Below are positions 1-8,300 of a DNA stretch of 54,477 nt, piece by piece (within the stretch, counting starts at the first letter, position 1; the number at the start of each line of letters is the position of its first letter). The stretch is from NCBI GenBank assembly GCA_947650915.1, contig CANSWY010000011.1:1-54477 (forward strand), in the 5' to 3' direction. The notes below the pieces were generated by a model, which saw nothing but the letters and a program-made list of their open reading frames with translations, made no database searches and was not told the DNA's origin. This stretch comes from an uncultured Eggerthellaceae bacterium. Lineage in GTDB: Bacteria > Actinomycetota > Coriobacteriia > Coriobacteriales > Eggerthellaceae. Both the position numbers and the translations under genes were made by a program.

Positions 1-115
1 CCTTTCGCACACCGGAGAAACCTTTCGCACACCGGAGAAACCTTTCGCACACCGGAGAAACCTTTCGCACACCGGAGAAACCTTTCGCACACCGGAGAAA
101 CCTTTCGCACACCGG
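1..115. repeat. 20-bp perfect tandem array
   Basis: The unit cctttcgcacaccggagaaa is repeated head to tail with no spacers: five complete identical copies, then a 15-base partial copy ending at 115, one base before the ldh stop codon complement at 117-119. The array continues beyond the left edge of the window, so its full copy number is unknown. The 20-bp period is not a multiple of three, so a repeated peptide is unlikely. The lack of variable spacers rules out a CRISPR array. Its role is unknown; being just 3' of ldh, it will be transcribed if ldh lacks a terminator here. Confidence 0.9.
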
Positions 116-116
116 G

Positions 117-1070
117 TCACAGCTCCAGGCCGGCGATGACCTCTTTCAGCTGGTTCGCGGATTCCTTCAGCTGCGCCTGTTCGCGGTAATTCAGAGAGGG
201 CGGCATGCGCACCTCTATCCCGCTGCTGCCCAGGACGCAGGGCGTCGACAGCGCCACGCCCTCTATCCCGTATTCGCCCTGCAGGCGGTTGGACACGGAC
301 AGCACTGATTTCTCGTCCCGTACGATGCATTCGCAGATGCGCTTCACCGCCATGGCGATGCCGAAGTAGGTGGCCTTCTTTTTCTGGATGATCTCATAGG
401 CCGAATCGCGCACCAGATCCGTCACCTCATGGCGGAACTCCTCGTAGGAGCCTTTTGACCGCATGTTGAAGAAATCTTCCAGCGGGATGCCGGCCACGTG
501 CGCACTGGACCACGCGATCAGCTCTGAATCCCCGTGCTCTCCTAAGATGCGCACGTGCACGTTGCGCGGATCCACGCCCAATCGTTCGCTGATGATCTGC
601 TTCAGGCGTCCGGTGTCCAGCACCGTGCCCGATCCGATCACGCGGTGCTCTGACAGGCCGGACATCTGGATGGACACATGGGTCAGGATGTCCACCGGGT
701 TGGAGACGATGAGCAGGATGCCGGAAAAGCCGCTCTCACGGATCTGGGCCATGATGCCGCTGAAGATGGCCACGTTCTTGTTCACCAGGTCAAGGCGCGT
801 CTCACCCGGTTTCTGCGCCGCGCCCGCGGTGACGATGATCACGTCCGCGTCCGCCGCGTCCGCATAGGTGCCTGCGTGGATGTCCATGGGGCGCGCGAAC
901 GCGATGCCGTGGGAGATGTCCAGCGCTTCTCCCTCGGCGCGGTCCTGATCAACGTCTATCAGCACCATTTCCGAGAACAGGCCTGATTCCATGAGCGCGA
1001 ACGCGCTGGTGGCGCCCACGAACCCGCATCCCACGATGGCCACCTTGCGGCCCTTGATCCCTTGCGCCAT
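117..1070 (-). CDS. ldh: L-lactate dehydrogenase
   Basis: This 317-residue protein is a cytoplasmic NAD-dependent dehydrogenase interconverting pyruvate and L-lactate, a fermentative redox valve. The N-terminal Rossmann fold has a GCGFVGA glycine motif at about residues 14-20. The mobile-loop segment is QKPGETR; Gln at the specificity position favours lactate over malate dehydrogenase, where Arg is usual. The catalytic His lies in GEHGDSE in the second half. Length is typical for the LDH/MDH family. The ATG at 1070 is preceded by GGGAG at 7-nt spacing. The gene is transcribed toward the tandem array, with its stop codon immediately next to it. It is divergent from the small gene at 1212. Confidence 0.9.
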   Translation of the reverse strand: MAQGIKGRKVAIVGCGFVGATSAFALMESGLFSEMVLIDVDQDRAEGEALDISHGIAFARPMDIHAGTYADAADADVIIVTAGAAQKPGETRLDLVNKNVAIFSGIMAQIRESGFSGILLIVSNPVDILTHVSIQMSGLSEHRVIGSGTVLDTGRLKQIISERLGVDPRNVHVRILGEHGDSELIAWSSAHVAGIPLEDFFNMRSKGSYEEFRHEVTDLVRDSAYEIIQKKKATYFGIAMAVKRICECIVRDEKSVLSVSNRLQGEYGIEGVALSTPCVLGSSGIEVRMPPSLNYREQAQLKESANQLKEVIAGLEL

Positions 1071-1211
1071 GGCTCCGCTCCCATCTTTTCCGCCGTTCGA
1101 ATGCCGTGCAGTCTATCACCCTTCAGCGGCAACGGCCCCAAGAGGTGTAGGATGCCTGCAGGAAAGTTGGCGGCCACGGAGCGGCCGCCCTGCGAACAAG
1201 GAGGTTTCCCG

Positions 1212-1574
1212 ATGGACAAGAAGACGTTCGACCAGGTGGCGGAGCGTGTTGACGTGCTCATCTCATCCGGCGCCAGCACGCAGGTGACGAAGGATGCGGC
1301 GCAGGCGTGGAAGGATGCCGTTGCGGCTGATGAGGGCGCGGCAGATGAGGCCACAGAGCGCCTGCTGGACGTGCTGGAAGGCCGCCCCACCACCATCGAT
1401 GGCGTGATCGCGTTCGCGCAAGGCCCTGCGAAGGAGATGTTCGGGGAGGAAGCGGCAGCGAAGATGCTGGAAGAGCAGACGGCGCGCAAGGAAGCCGGCG
1501 CGAAGTACTGCAACTGCGATGCCTGCACGGCCGCCTCAGAGCTGCTGGCTCAGTTCGGCCGGATAGAGCTGTAG
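1212..1574 (+). CDS. Hypothetical protein with Cys-rich C-terminal tail
   Basis: A 120-residue soluble, Ala/Glu-rich, probably helical protein that I do not recognise. The start is the ATG at 1212, which follows an excellent AAGGAGG at 7-nt spacing; a longer upstream frame has no such signal. Near the C-terminus is YCNCDACTAA, three cysteines (C-x-C-x2-C) suited to binding a metal or forming a disulfide. There is no signal peptide and no membrane segment. It is divergent from ldh and convergent with the SDR gene at 1646, so it is probably monocistronic. Function is unknown. Confidence 0.75.
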   Translation: MDKKTFDQVAERVDVLISSGASTQVTKDAAQAWKDAVAADEGAADEATERLLDVLEGRPTTIDGVIAFAQGPAKEMFGEEAAAKMLEEQTARKEAGAKYCNCDACTAASELLAQFGRIEL

Positions 1575-1599
1575 CACCGGATTCATAGAGCGCGGATCC

Positions 1600-1631
1600 A
1601 AGGGCGGCGTCCAGCGAAGGATGCCGCCCTT
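1600..1631. terminator. Bidirectional intrinsic terminator
   Basis: The 9-bp perfect inverted repeat AAGGGCGGC/GCCGCCCTT (1600-1608 and 1623-1631) is followed by GTTCTT on the plus strand. It lies in the short gap between the convergent genes ending at 1574 and 1646, so it can serve both. Confidence 0.6.
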
Positions 1632-1645
1632 GTTCTTGCCAAGTG

Positions 1646-2446
1646 CTACGGGCGCAGGCCCATGCCGCCTTCCAGGGTGATGGTCTCGCCGCTCATGAAC
1701 TTGAAATCCGGGCCGCATAGCTGCACCACCACACGGCCGATCTCCCGTTCCACGTCTCCGTAGTGGCCCATCGGGGGCATGTGCACGTTCGCGGTGAACG
1801 CGTCCGGGTATTCCTCCTGGAAGCGTTCGAGCGCCGCCGTCCAGGCCAGCGGGCACACCACGTTCACGTTGATGCCATCCTTGCCCCATTCGTTGGCCGC
1901 CACGCGGGTCATGCCGCGGATGCCCTCCTTGGCCGCCGCGTAGGCCACCTGGCCCACGTTCCCGAACAGCCCCGCGCCGCTGGCGAAGTTGACGATGGAG
2001 CCCTTCGTCTCCTTCAGGTGCGGGTAGCAGGCCTGCATGTAGTAGAACGCGGCGTACAGACCGGAATAGATGGCCAGATCGAATTGGTCGGTGGTGTGGT
2101 CGGCCAGGCTCACGCCGGAGGCGGAGGCTTGAGCGTTGTTCACCAGCGCGTCGATGCGTCCGAATTCGCTGACGGCCGCGTCCACCACGCGCTGCACGGT
2201 GGCCGCGTTGTCCGCGTGCGCTGCCACATCCGCCTGCATGGGCAGCACCTTGATGCCGAAGGCGGCCTCCAGCTTCTCCTTGGCGTCCGCGAGCTTCTGT
2301 TCGTTGCGGCCGGTCACCACCAGGTTCGCGCCTTCCTTGGCGAACGCCGTGGCGATGCCGTAGCCGATGGATCCGGCCGATCCGTCCTTCAACGCCGCAT
2401 AGCCGCCGCCCGTGATGATGGCCGTCTTGCCTTCGAAAAAGCCCAT
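1646..2446 (-). CDS. SDR family NAD(P)-dependent oxidoreductase
   Basis: A 266-residue classical short-chain dehydrogenase/reductase. The nucleotide-binding segment ITGGG...GSIGYGIA carries an insertion between the usual glycines, giving a pattern closer to enoyl-ACP-reductase-like SDRs than to the plain TGxxxGIG form. NNAQ stands for the usual NNAG, and the active-site YAAAK pairs Tyr and Lys; the upstream Ser is in NFASGAG. The C-terminal TLEGGMG matches the cofactor-loop end of the family. Substrate cannot be assigned; in gut Coriobacteria such enzymes often act on steroids or other hydroxyl/keto compounds (inference). It is monocistronic, with AGAAAGG upstream of the ATG. Confidence 0.85.
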   Translation of the reverse strand: MGFFEGKTAIITGGGYAALKDGSAGSIGYGIATAFAKEGANLVVTGRNEQKLADAKEKLEAAFGIKVLPMQADVAAHADNAATVQRVVDAAVSEFGRIDALVNNAQASASGVSLADHTTDQFDLAIYSGLYAAFYYMQACYPHLKETKGSIVNFASGAGLFGNVGQVAYAAAKEGIRGMTRVAANEWGKDGINVNVVCPLAWTAALERFQEEYPDAFTANVHMPPMGHYGDVEREIGRVVVQLCGPDFKFMSGETITLEGGMGLRP

Positions 2447-2518
2447 GATGCCGCCTTTCTGCGTTCGGTTCCCGTTCAGTTCCTCAACGCCATTATAGGC
2501 AGCGGCCTGCGGGGCGGG

Positions 2519-3970
2519 TCAGTTCAGGGGCCGGTCCGGGTCGAAGGCTCCATGGATGGTGCGCCCGAAGCGCTTGAAGCGGGCGCGGTCGCTGTCAGCC
2601 ATGCCGTTGAAGTCACGCGTCCGGTGCTGCGCGCGCGGGTCCGTCTCATCGGTCCAGAGGCGTTCGGCCACCGGTGCCCACGCCTTCGCTGCCGGGCGGC
2701 ACTTCTCTGCCAGGTCATGGGCGCTCTCCTGCGCTTGCAGGTCCGTGCAATGCGCGCCGGAGACCTCCACCAGATCTTCCAGGCAGTCCGGGTTCTCCAG
2801 CATGGGGCAGGGGCGCAGCAGATTGTCATTGAAGGGCTGGTGTTCGTAGTAGCCCATGAAGATGGGGGACTGGAGGCATTCCAGCAGGCTCTGCTGGCGG
2901 ATGTTCGCGTTGGAGTAATGGATGAACACGCAGGGCTCCACATCTCCGTTGGCGTTGATGTGCAGGTAGCGGCGACCGCCCGCGATGCAGCCGCCCACGA
3001 ATTCGCCGTCATGTTGGAAATCCAGCGTGAGGATGGGCTTCGTCTCGCGCACGTGGCGGTTGAAATGGTAGAGCAGCTCCCGGTCGTCAGGGGTGGGCAT
3101 GAGGGAGGTGGGCGCGTCCTGGCCCACGGGCATGTAGGTGAAGATCCAGGCGAACAGCGCGCCCTTTTCGATGAGCCAGTCGAAGTAGGCGTCGCTGGCC
3201 ACGGAATGGGCGTTCTCGTGGGTGTAGCAGATGGACACGCCGAACGGCAGACCGTGCGAGCGCAGCAGGTCCATGGCCGCATCCACTTTCTGGTAAGTGC
3301 CTTCGCCGCGGCGGCCATCCGTGGCTGCTTCGTCACCCTCGGCCGAGATGGCCGGCACCAGGTTCTTCACGCGCAGCATCTCCTGGCAGAAGGCTTCATC
3401 TATGAGAGTGGCGTTCGTGAAGCAGAGGAAGGCGCAATCCGGGTGCGCTTCGCAGAGGCGGATGAGGTCGTGCTTGCGCACCAGCGGCTCTCCGCCCGTG
3501 TAGATGTAGATGTGGACGCCCAGTTCTTTGCCTTGACGGATGATGGAGTCTATCTCGTCGTAGGAGAGGTTGAGCGCGTGGCCGTATTCCGCTGCCCAGC
3601 AGCCCGTGCAGTGCAGATTGCAGGCGCTGGTGGGATCCAGCAGGATGGCCCAAGGGATGTTGCAGCGGTGCTTTTCGCGCATGCGTTCTTGGTGGCCCCA
3701 GGCGATGAGGTTGGCGTCCACCAGGAACGTTTTCAGGAAGCTGTTGCGCACCTGCGGGTTCAGCGACATCACGCGCATGAGCAGCTGGTGCATGTTGTTC
3801 TTGTCCTTGATGGCCTTCGTGAACGCGCGCCGCTGCTCAGTGAAAAGGGCGGGCGGCACCAGGGCGTTCACCTTGTCCATGGCGGCCGGCAGGTTGTTCT
3901 CCGGGTCTTCGCACAGATAGTCTATGAGCTTGTTCGCGGCTGCGCGCTTCGTGAAATCCATCGGTCTCAT
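2519..3970 (-). CDS. Radical SAM/SPASM protein
   Basis: A 483-residue radical S-adenosylmethionine protein. The motif CNLHCTGC at about residues 125-132 supplies the three cysteines for the [4Fe-4S]-SAM cluster. YTGGEP is the SAM-contacting GGE motif, and the C-terminal third has a Cys-rich stretch (GGCIAGG, VEPCVF, RPCPMLENPDC) like SPASM auxiliary-cluster binding. The start is the ATG at 3970, because AAGGGGAGG sits 7 nt before it but only 1 nt before the ATG at 3976. The first 110 residues are a helical extension outside the core. It stands alone, with no obvious peptide substrate nearby, so I do not assign a reaction. Related proteins are commonly annotated only as radical SAM domain proteins. 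Confidence 0.85.
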   Translation of the reverse strand: MRPMDFTKRAAANKLIDYLCEDPENNLPAAMDKVNALVPPALFTEQRRAFTKAIKDKNNMHQLLMRVMSLNPQVRNSFLKTFLVDANLIAWGHQERMREKHRCNIPWAILLDPTSACNLHCTGCWAAEYGHALNLSYDEIDSIIRQGKELGVHIYIYTGGEPLVRKHDLIRLCEAHPDCAFLCFTNATLIDEAFCQEMLRVKNLVPAISAEGDEAATDGRRGEGTYQKVDAAMDLLRSHGLPFGVSICYTHENAHSVASDAYFDWLIEKGALFAWIFTYMPVGQDAPTSLMPTPDDRELLYHFNRHVRETKPILTLDFQHDGEFVGGCIAGGRRYLHINANGDVEPCVFIHYSNANIRQQSLLECLQSPIFMGYYEHQPFNDNLLRPCPMLENPDCLEDLVEVSGAHCTDLQAQESAHDLAEKCRPAAKAWAPVAERLWTDETDPRAQHRTRDFNGMADSDRARFKRFGRTIHGAFDPDRPLN

Positions 3971-4100
3971 GAACATGCCTCCCCTTGAGCGCCGTGCGTG
4001 CATTCTTTGTCCGAGGATTATCGGCATCTTTGAGGGTGCCGATCATTTCTGACCGCTCCGGTTACCATTCCGTTTCCAAGGTGCAAAAAGAACGTCTGAA

Positions 4101-4152
4101 CACAGAACACAGAACACAGAACGCAGAACACAGGGGACGGTTTCCTGTGTAA
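4101..4152. repeat. REP palindrome, A family, with 7-bp tandem arm
   Basis: The palindrome AACACAGGGGACGGTTTCCT followed by GTGT (4127-4152) pairs AACACAGG with CCTGTGT around a GACGG core. It is preceded by four units of the heptamer CACAGAA (4101-4128), as if the left arm had expanded. This is the first of several A-family elements in the window. It lies between the radical SAM gene and the GrpB remnant. Confidence 0.75.
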
Positions 4153-4226
4153 TTTCGCGCCCCAGCGCTACATGTGTCGTTTGCAGAAGCTATTCAGTTG
4201 CATGGAAATGGTGCCATTCGCCAAGC

Positions 4227-4262
4227 AACACAGGGGCAACACAGGGGACGGTTCTCTGTGTT
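4227..4262. repeat. REP palindrome, A family
   Basis: AACACAGGGGACGGTTCTCT ending in GTGTT (4238-4262), preceded by a partial copy AACACAGGGG at 4227-4236. It marks the 3' boundary of the recognisable GrpB-like sequence. Confidence 0.75.
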
Positions 4263-4637
4263 GTCTTATCTCCCTTGCAACGCAGATGGATATGGAAAGT
4301 CTTTTCCGCATGCCCTTCGTCGTGTACCCGAGATTCATTGATATGCGGGAAGGCAACTCAGAAGACCCATAAAAATGCTCAGGCATTCTGGTAAAACCGA
4401 ACGCCTCCAACGATCCGGCTGCGGTTGACAGGGGTTCAGCCGCATTCACCTCAACCAAAACATCCTATCCTTTGCCATGATGCCCGCAATCGCTGTGCTG
4501 CCGATGCGATTCACTCGAAGACCGCAGACGTTTTCAAACGCGTCGGTCAGTACAGCCTCGATCCTCTGATATTGCTGCGCCCACTTTTTCGCTTGGCTCT
4601 GTGAGAGAAATGGGAAACAGCTCTCAAAGTTTTTCAA
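4263..4637 (-). pseudogene. Broken GrpB-family (UPF0157) nucleotidyltransferase-like gene
   Basis: Reading leftward from 4637, the protein begins as a GrpB-family N-terminus with the family hallmark RIGSTAIAGIMAKD, then stops after a few out-of-frame residues. The next frame picks up at about 4465 with VEVNAAEPLSTAAGSLEAFGF, the expected continuation. Comparing the frames suggests a single-base loss near 4465-4470. The 3' end then runs into the A-family palindrome at 4238-4262. Both lesions argue for a dead gene. GrpB-family proteins adopt a nucleotidyltransferase fold; the reaction is uncertain for most members. Confidence 0.65.
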
Positions 4638-4668
4638 GGCTCATTTCAATCAAGGACTCCATGTGTTT

Positions 4669-5220
4669 TCAGTCTCCACTTATGCAGACCTTCATCCAGC
4701 GACTTTTGGGCAAGCATGTGAAATGCTCGTCGCGCGTATCCCCCATAAGCTCGCAAGGCACGCCTTTCTCAATATGGTCAAAGGTGAATCCGCACTTGTC
4801 CATGACGCGCTTCGATTTATCGTTGGAATCATCGCATACGCACCAGATTCGCTGCACGTCCAGATCCTCAAATGCATGTCGAATGACTTCTCGTGATGCC
4901 TCCGGAATAAGTCCGCGCCCCCAGTAGGGCTTGCCGATCCAGTAGCCAAGCTCCGCCTCGCCTTCCGGCAGCGGCTTAGTGCCGCTCTCTTTGAAGAGCA
5001 GTCCGACGCTGCCGACGGGCTTGCCGGTTTCTTTGAGGATGACCGCATAGGTTTCTGGTGCAGATAGCACATTGCGAATGATCTCGCGACTGTTCTCGAC
5101 ATTCGTATGCGGCGGCCAGCCCGCAATAGGGCCTATATCCGGGTCTTTCGCGTAACGAAAGAGCTCCTCCGCATCGTCATTTTCCCATGGACGCAATATC
5201 AATCGCTCTGTTTGAAGCAC
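4669..5220 (-). CDS. GNAT family N-acetyltransferase (RimJ/RimL type)
   Basis: A 183-residue acetyl-CoA-dependent N-acetyltransferase. The N-terminal [11 protein letters not shown] is the classic RimJ/RimL opening, [15 protein letters not shown] holds the acetyl-CoA pyrophosphate loop (WGRGL), and VMDKCGF is the usual C-terminal motif. I chose the GTG at 5220, which follows GGAGAAAGG and gives the family's normal N-terminus. A longer frame to 5307 starts inside the repeat at 5303-5379 and is unlikely. Substrate unknown; relatives modify ribosomal proteins, small molecules or antibiotics. Confidence 0.8.
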   Translation of the reverse strand: MLQTERLILRPWENDDAEELFRYAKDPDIGPIAGWPPHTNVENSREIIRNVLSAPETYAVILKETGKPVGSVGLLFKESGTKPLPEGEAELGYWIGKPYWGRGLIPEASREVIRHAFEDLDVQRIWCVCDDSNDKSKRVMDKCGFTFDHIEKGVPCELMGDTRDEHFTCLPKSRWMKVCISGD

Positions 5221-5302
5221 TGCTTTCAGTCCTTTCTCCAGCTTTTCACAGGCGAGTTTTCTGCCATTGTCAATGCCGTGCAGATCGCAGGAGATGTCAA
5301 GG

Positions 5303-5379
5303 AACACAGGGGACGGTTCCCTGCGTCGTTTACCGGCGCTAGGCGATCAGCATCAACACATAGAACCGTCCCCTGTGTT
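5303..5379. repeat. Composite A-family REP pair (copy 1)
   Basis: Two A-family palindromes in inverted orientation with a spacer containing GGCGCTAGGCGATCAGCATC. Near-identical 76-77 bp composites lie at 11114-11189 and 32317-32393, all in the same orientation. This copy and the one at 11114 flank the giant surface-protein gene as direct repeats. The architecture matches a BIME, two REPs in opposite orientation. Confidence 0.85.
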
Positions 5380-5385
5380 GCGGGT

Positions 5386-8300
5386 TCATTCGATGCGGCG
5401 AGAACGGGCGATGAGGCCGAACACCAACGAAAGCACGCCAAAGCAGGCACCCAGAAGGCCAAGCGCTAAGACATCGTCCATGGCATCGTCGCCGGTGTTC
5501 GCAAGCACGGCATCGCTTCCAAGGTCGTCGTTGGCCGTTGGGACGCAAGGGGTCGTCGGAGTGGGTGAAGGCTCAGGATTCGGGTTCGGGGTCGGATCCG
5601 GCGTAGGCGTCGGGGTCGGATTCGGATCCGGCATGGGTGTGGGCTTGTCCGCCTCCACCGGAACAACTTCGAGCGTGTAGGTCTTCTGCAGGTCAGGGTT
5701 GTCCCTGTGCCGAAGCATGATGTCCCAGAACTCGGACTGCGACCCTTCGCGCGCGGCGGCGTCGCGTGCGGCCGCAACGTCGTATGCGTCGTCCGACGAA
5801 AGCGCGTCAAAGAACGCCTCCAGCGGATGTGCGAGGGCATATGCCTGCACCTGCTTGGTGATCGACAGGATTTCCACGTCGTCGGGAACCTTCAGGTTGA
5901 AGTCCTCGCGTTTGGTGGGCATCTTCGAACGCAGCACCTCCATGCGCCCATAGAAGTGGCCGTCTTCCGCTTCCGTCCAGTTGACGACCTGCTGCGCATC
6001 GACGCCGAGCGCCAGCGACAGGATGACCACGTCGGACAGGTCGGGTTCGTCGGGATCAGGCTCGTCAGGGCCGGGGTTATCGGGATCCGGTTCGATGGGA
6101 CCGGGAGGGGGCGTGACCTGCTCTTGCTCCCACTTCGCATAGAACGTCTTATCGCCCGTCGACCCCTCGACGATTGCTATCACGGCTTCCCCAGCGAAGC
6201 TCTCATCGGTGAACCAGCCTTTGAACTTGTACCCCTCGCGAGCAATGCCGCTCGCATCGGGAAGCAGCATGTCCTCGGATTCGACCGTATAGCTGCTGGC
6301 GGGAACATGGAAGTCATCGACCCAGCTTCCGCCATTCGTCACGTAGACGATGGCATATTCCACGGGCGTCCATTTAGCGTAGAGGTCGAGCGTGCCCACG
6401 AACAGTTCGATGTCCGACACCGCCGAGCCGCTGAGATCCTCATTCTCGTACCAGCCATCGAACTCATAACCCAGTCGCAGGATATCGCTCGGCAGCTTTA
6501 CCGTCTGCCCAACGGAGAATCCGTCATCGAACCCATACACCAGCTGCGGGTTCGATTCGAACTTGCCGCCGTTCTCGTGGTAGTTGACCACACATGCCTC
6601 GCCCGTCCACTTGGCATACAGTTCGACGTCACCATAATGTCCGGCCGGAATCTCACGCAACTCGCTTCCAGAGAAGTCGGCGCTTTCATACCATCCTGCG
6701 AAGGTATGGCCCTCCCACTTCATAACGCTGGCATCTGGGAGCGCGAAGGCATCTCCGGTGCTGTAGGAAGAGAATCCGGTGAGGTCGATTCCCTCAGGCG
6801 AGTTAGTTCCATCGCCGCCAAGGTCATACGTTATCGAATACTGGATGGGGTTCCATTTGGCGCATAGGCTCACGGCGCCCGTGCTTCCGGCCGCGATCTC
6901 GGTCACAGCCTCGCCGGCAAGGTTCCCGCCTTCGTCCTTCGCGAACCAGCCAGCAAACGTGTATCCCGGACGAGACAGGTCGCCATTGCCAGGAAGCGCG
7001 AACGCTTGCGTGTTGTCGTATTCGGTTGGTGCGGTGTAGCCTTGCGCCCATGTGCCACCGCCGATATCCAGCGTCAGCGGATACACCGTCACCTCGGGCT
7101 CGGGATCAGGGTCAGGGTCGGGGTCAGGCTCGTCAGGAGCTTGCATCTCTCCAAACGCATTGACGTGGACAACCAGCCTACCTTCGTTTCCCGCCTTGTC
7201 GTAGAACACGATCTCGTAGTCTCCGTTGGTAACATACTCATAGGTGCCGTTGCCCTCCGCGAAAGTTATCTCTTCGCTGGGGTTGACCACCTGCACGACC
7301 ACCCTGCCCGTCGCATTGTCCATGTTGTAGGTGAGCTCGGCGGTGGGCGGCGTCTTGTCAATCCAGTCGACGACGGCTTTCTCAGAACCGGTCTTGCCAT
7401 TGTCGAGATCTATGAAGGTGAACTCCCACTCGCCGTTTTCGGTGAAGATGTGGTTCTCTCCGCCCTCGCTGGTTATCTTGTAGTTGTCGGCGCTGATGTT
7501 ATCCAAGCGAGCGAGCACGTCTTGATTCGTGCATTCACTTGGACTGTAGACGATGCCTGCGGTGGGCCTAGCGTTGCGAAGGTCCTGATACACGTTGATC
7601 ATTTTGACGAAGCAATACTTTTCTGAAGGGCTGGCCTTAATCCGGATATAGCTGACCTCTCCACCATCCTCTTGCCTGTATTGTTCAGGTATCTCGATCT
7701 TATGAATGTCCTCTCCTGCAGCAAAAGAGACCTCATCGCCTAGCAAAGGATGCCAGTTCTCGCCATCGGCGCTTCCTTCTACCATCGCTGATTTCAAATG
7801 ACCGTCGACCTTTCCCTCCTGCCCGACGAGGTTAGGAGGAAGAAGTATACCGTCAGGAGTCTGCTCGGGATAAACGTATGTTATAACGCTGGGAACGATC
7901 TCTATCGCCGAAATGTAGCGAGGTTTGTCGAGCTTCAACGTGATATAGGGCGATGGGTCGACTGTAGTGACACTGTTGTACCAACTTGTATATATGCTCG
8001 CATCTATCACATGAGAAGCGCTTCCCAGATACCAATAACCAGTAATCGGGTCCACGAGTGAAGCCACTTCCGAAGAGACGTCCTCGACCTTCAAATGTGA
8101 AACCGCCACATATTTGCGATCTTTCGGCTGGTTGTCAGCAGTGAACTGGAATGTCTCCGACTCGCTCGGAAGATGATTGCCCGTTCCGGCCACTCGAACT
8201 TCCAAAGTCTTGTTGCCGGTGTTGTTCGGAGACGCCTTCGCATACGATGTCCAACGTTGGTCTGCGCTGTTCCGCCACTCGAATTTGGTATTGACTCCAA

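Noticed and set aside
1-115. Possible CRISPR array
   Set aside because: Units are 20 bp with no spacers and no cas genes are nearby.
1763-3988. Long plus-strand open frame opposite the SDR and radical SAM genes
   Set aside because: It is the GC-driven shadow of two clear minus-strand genes and shows no domain or ribosome-binding site.
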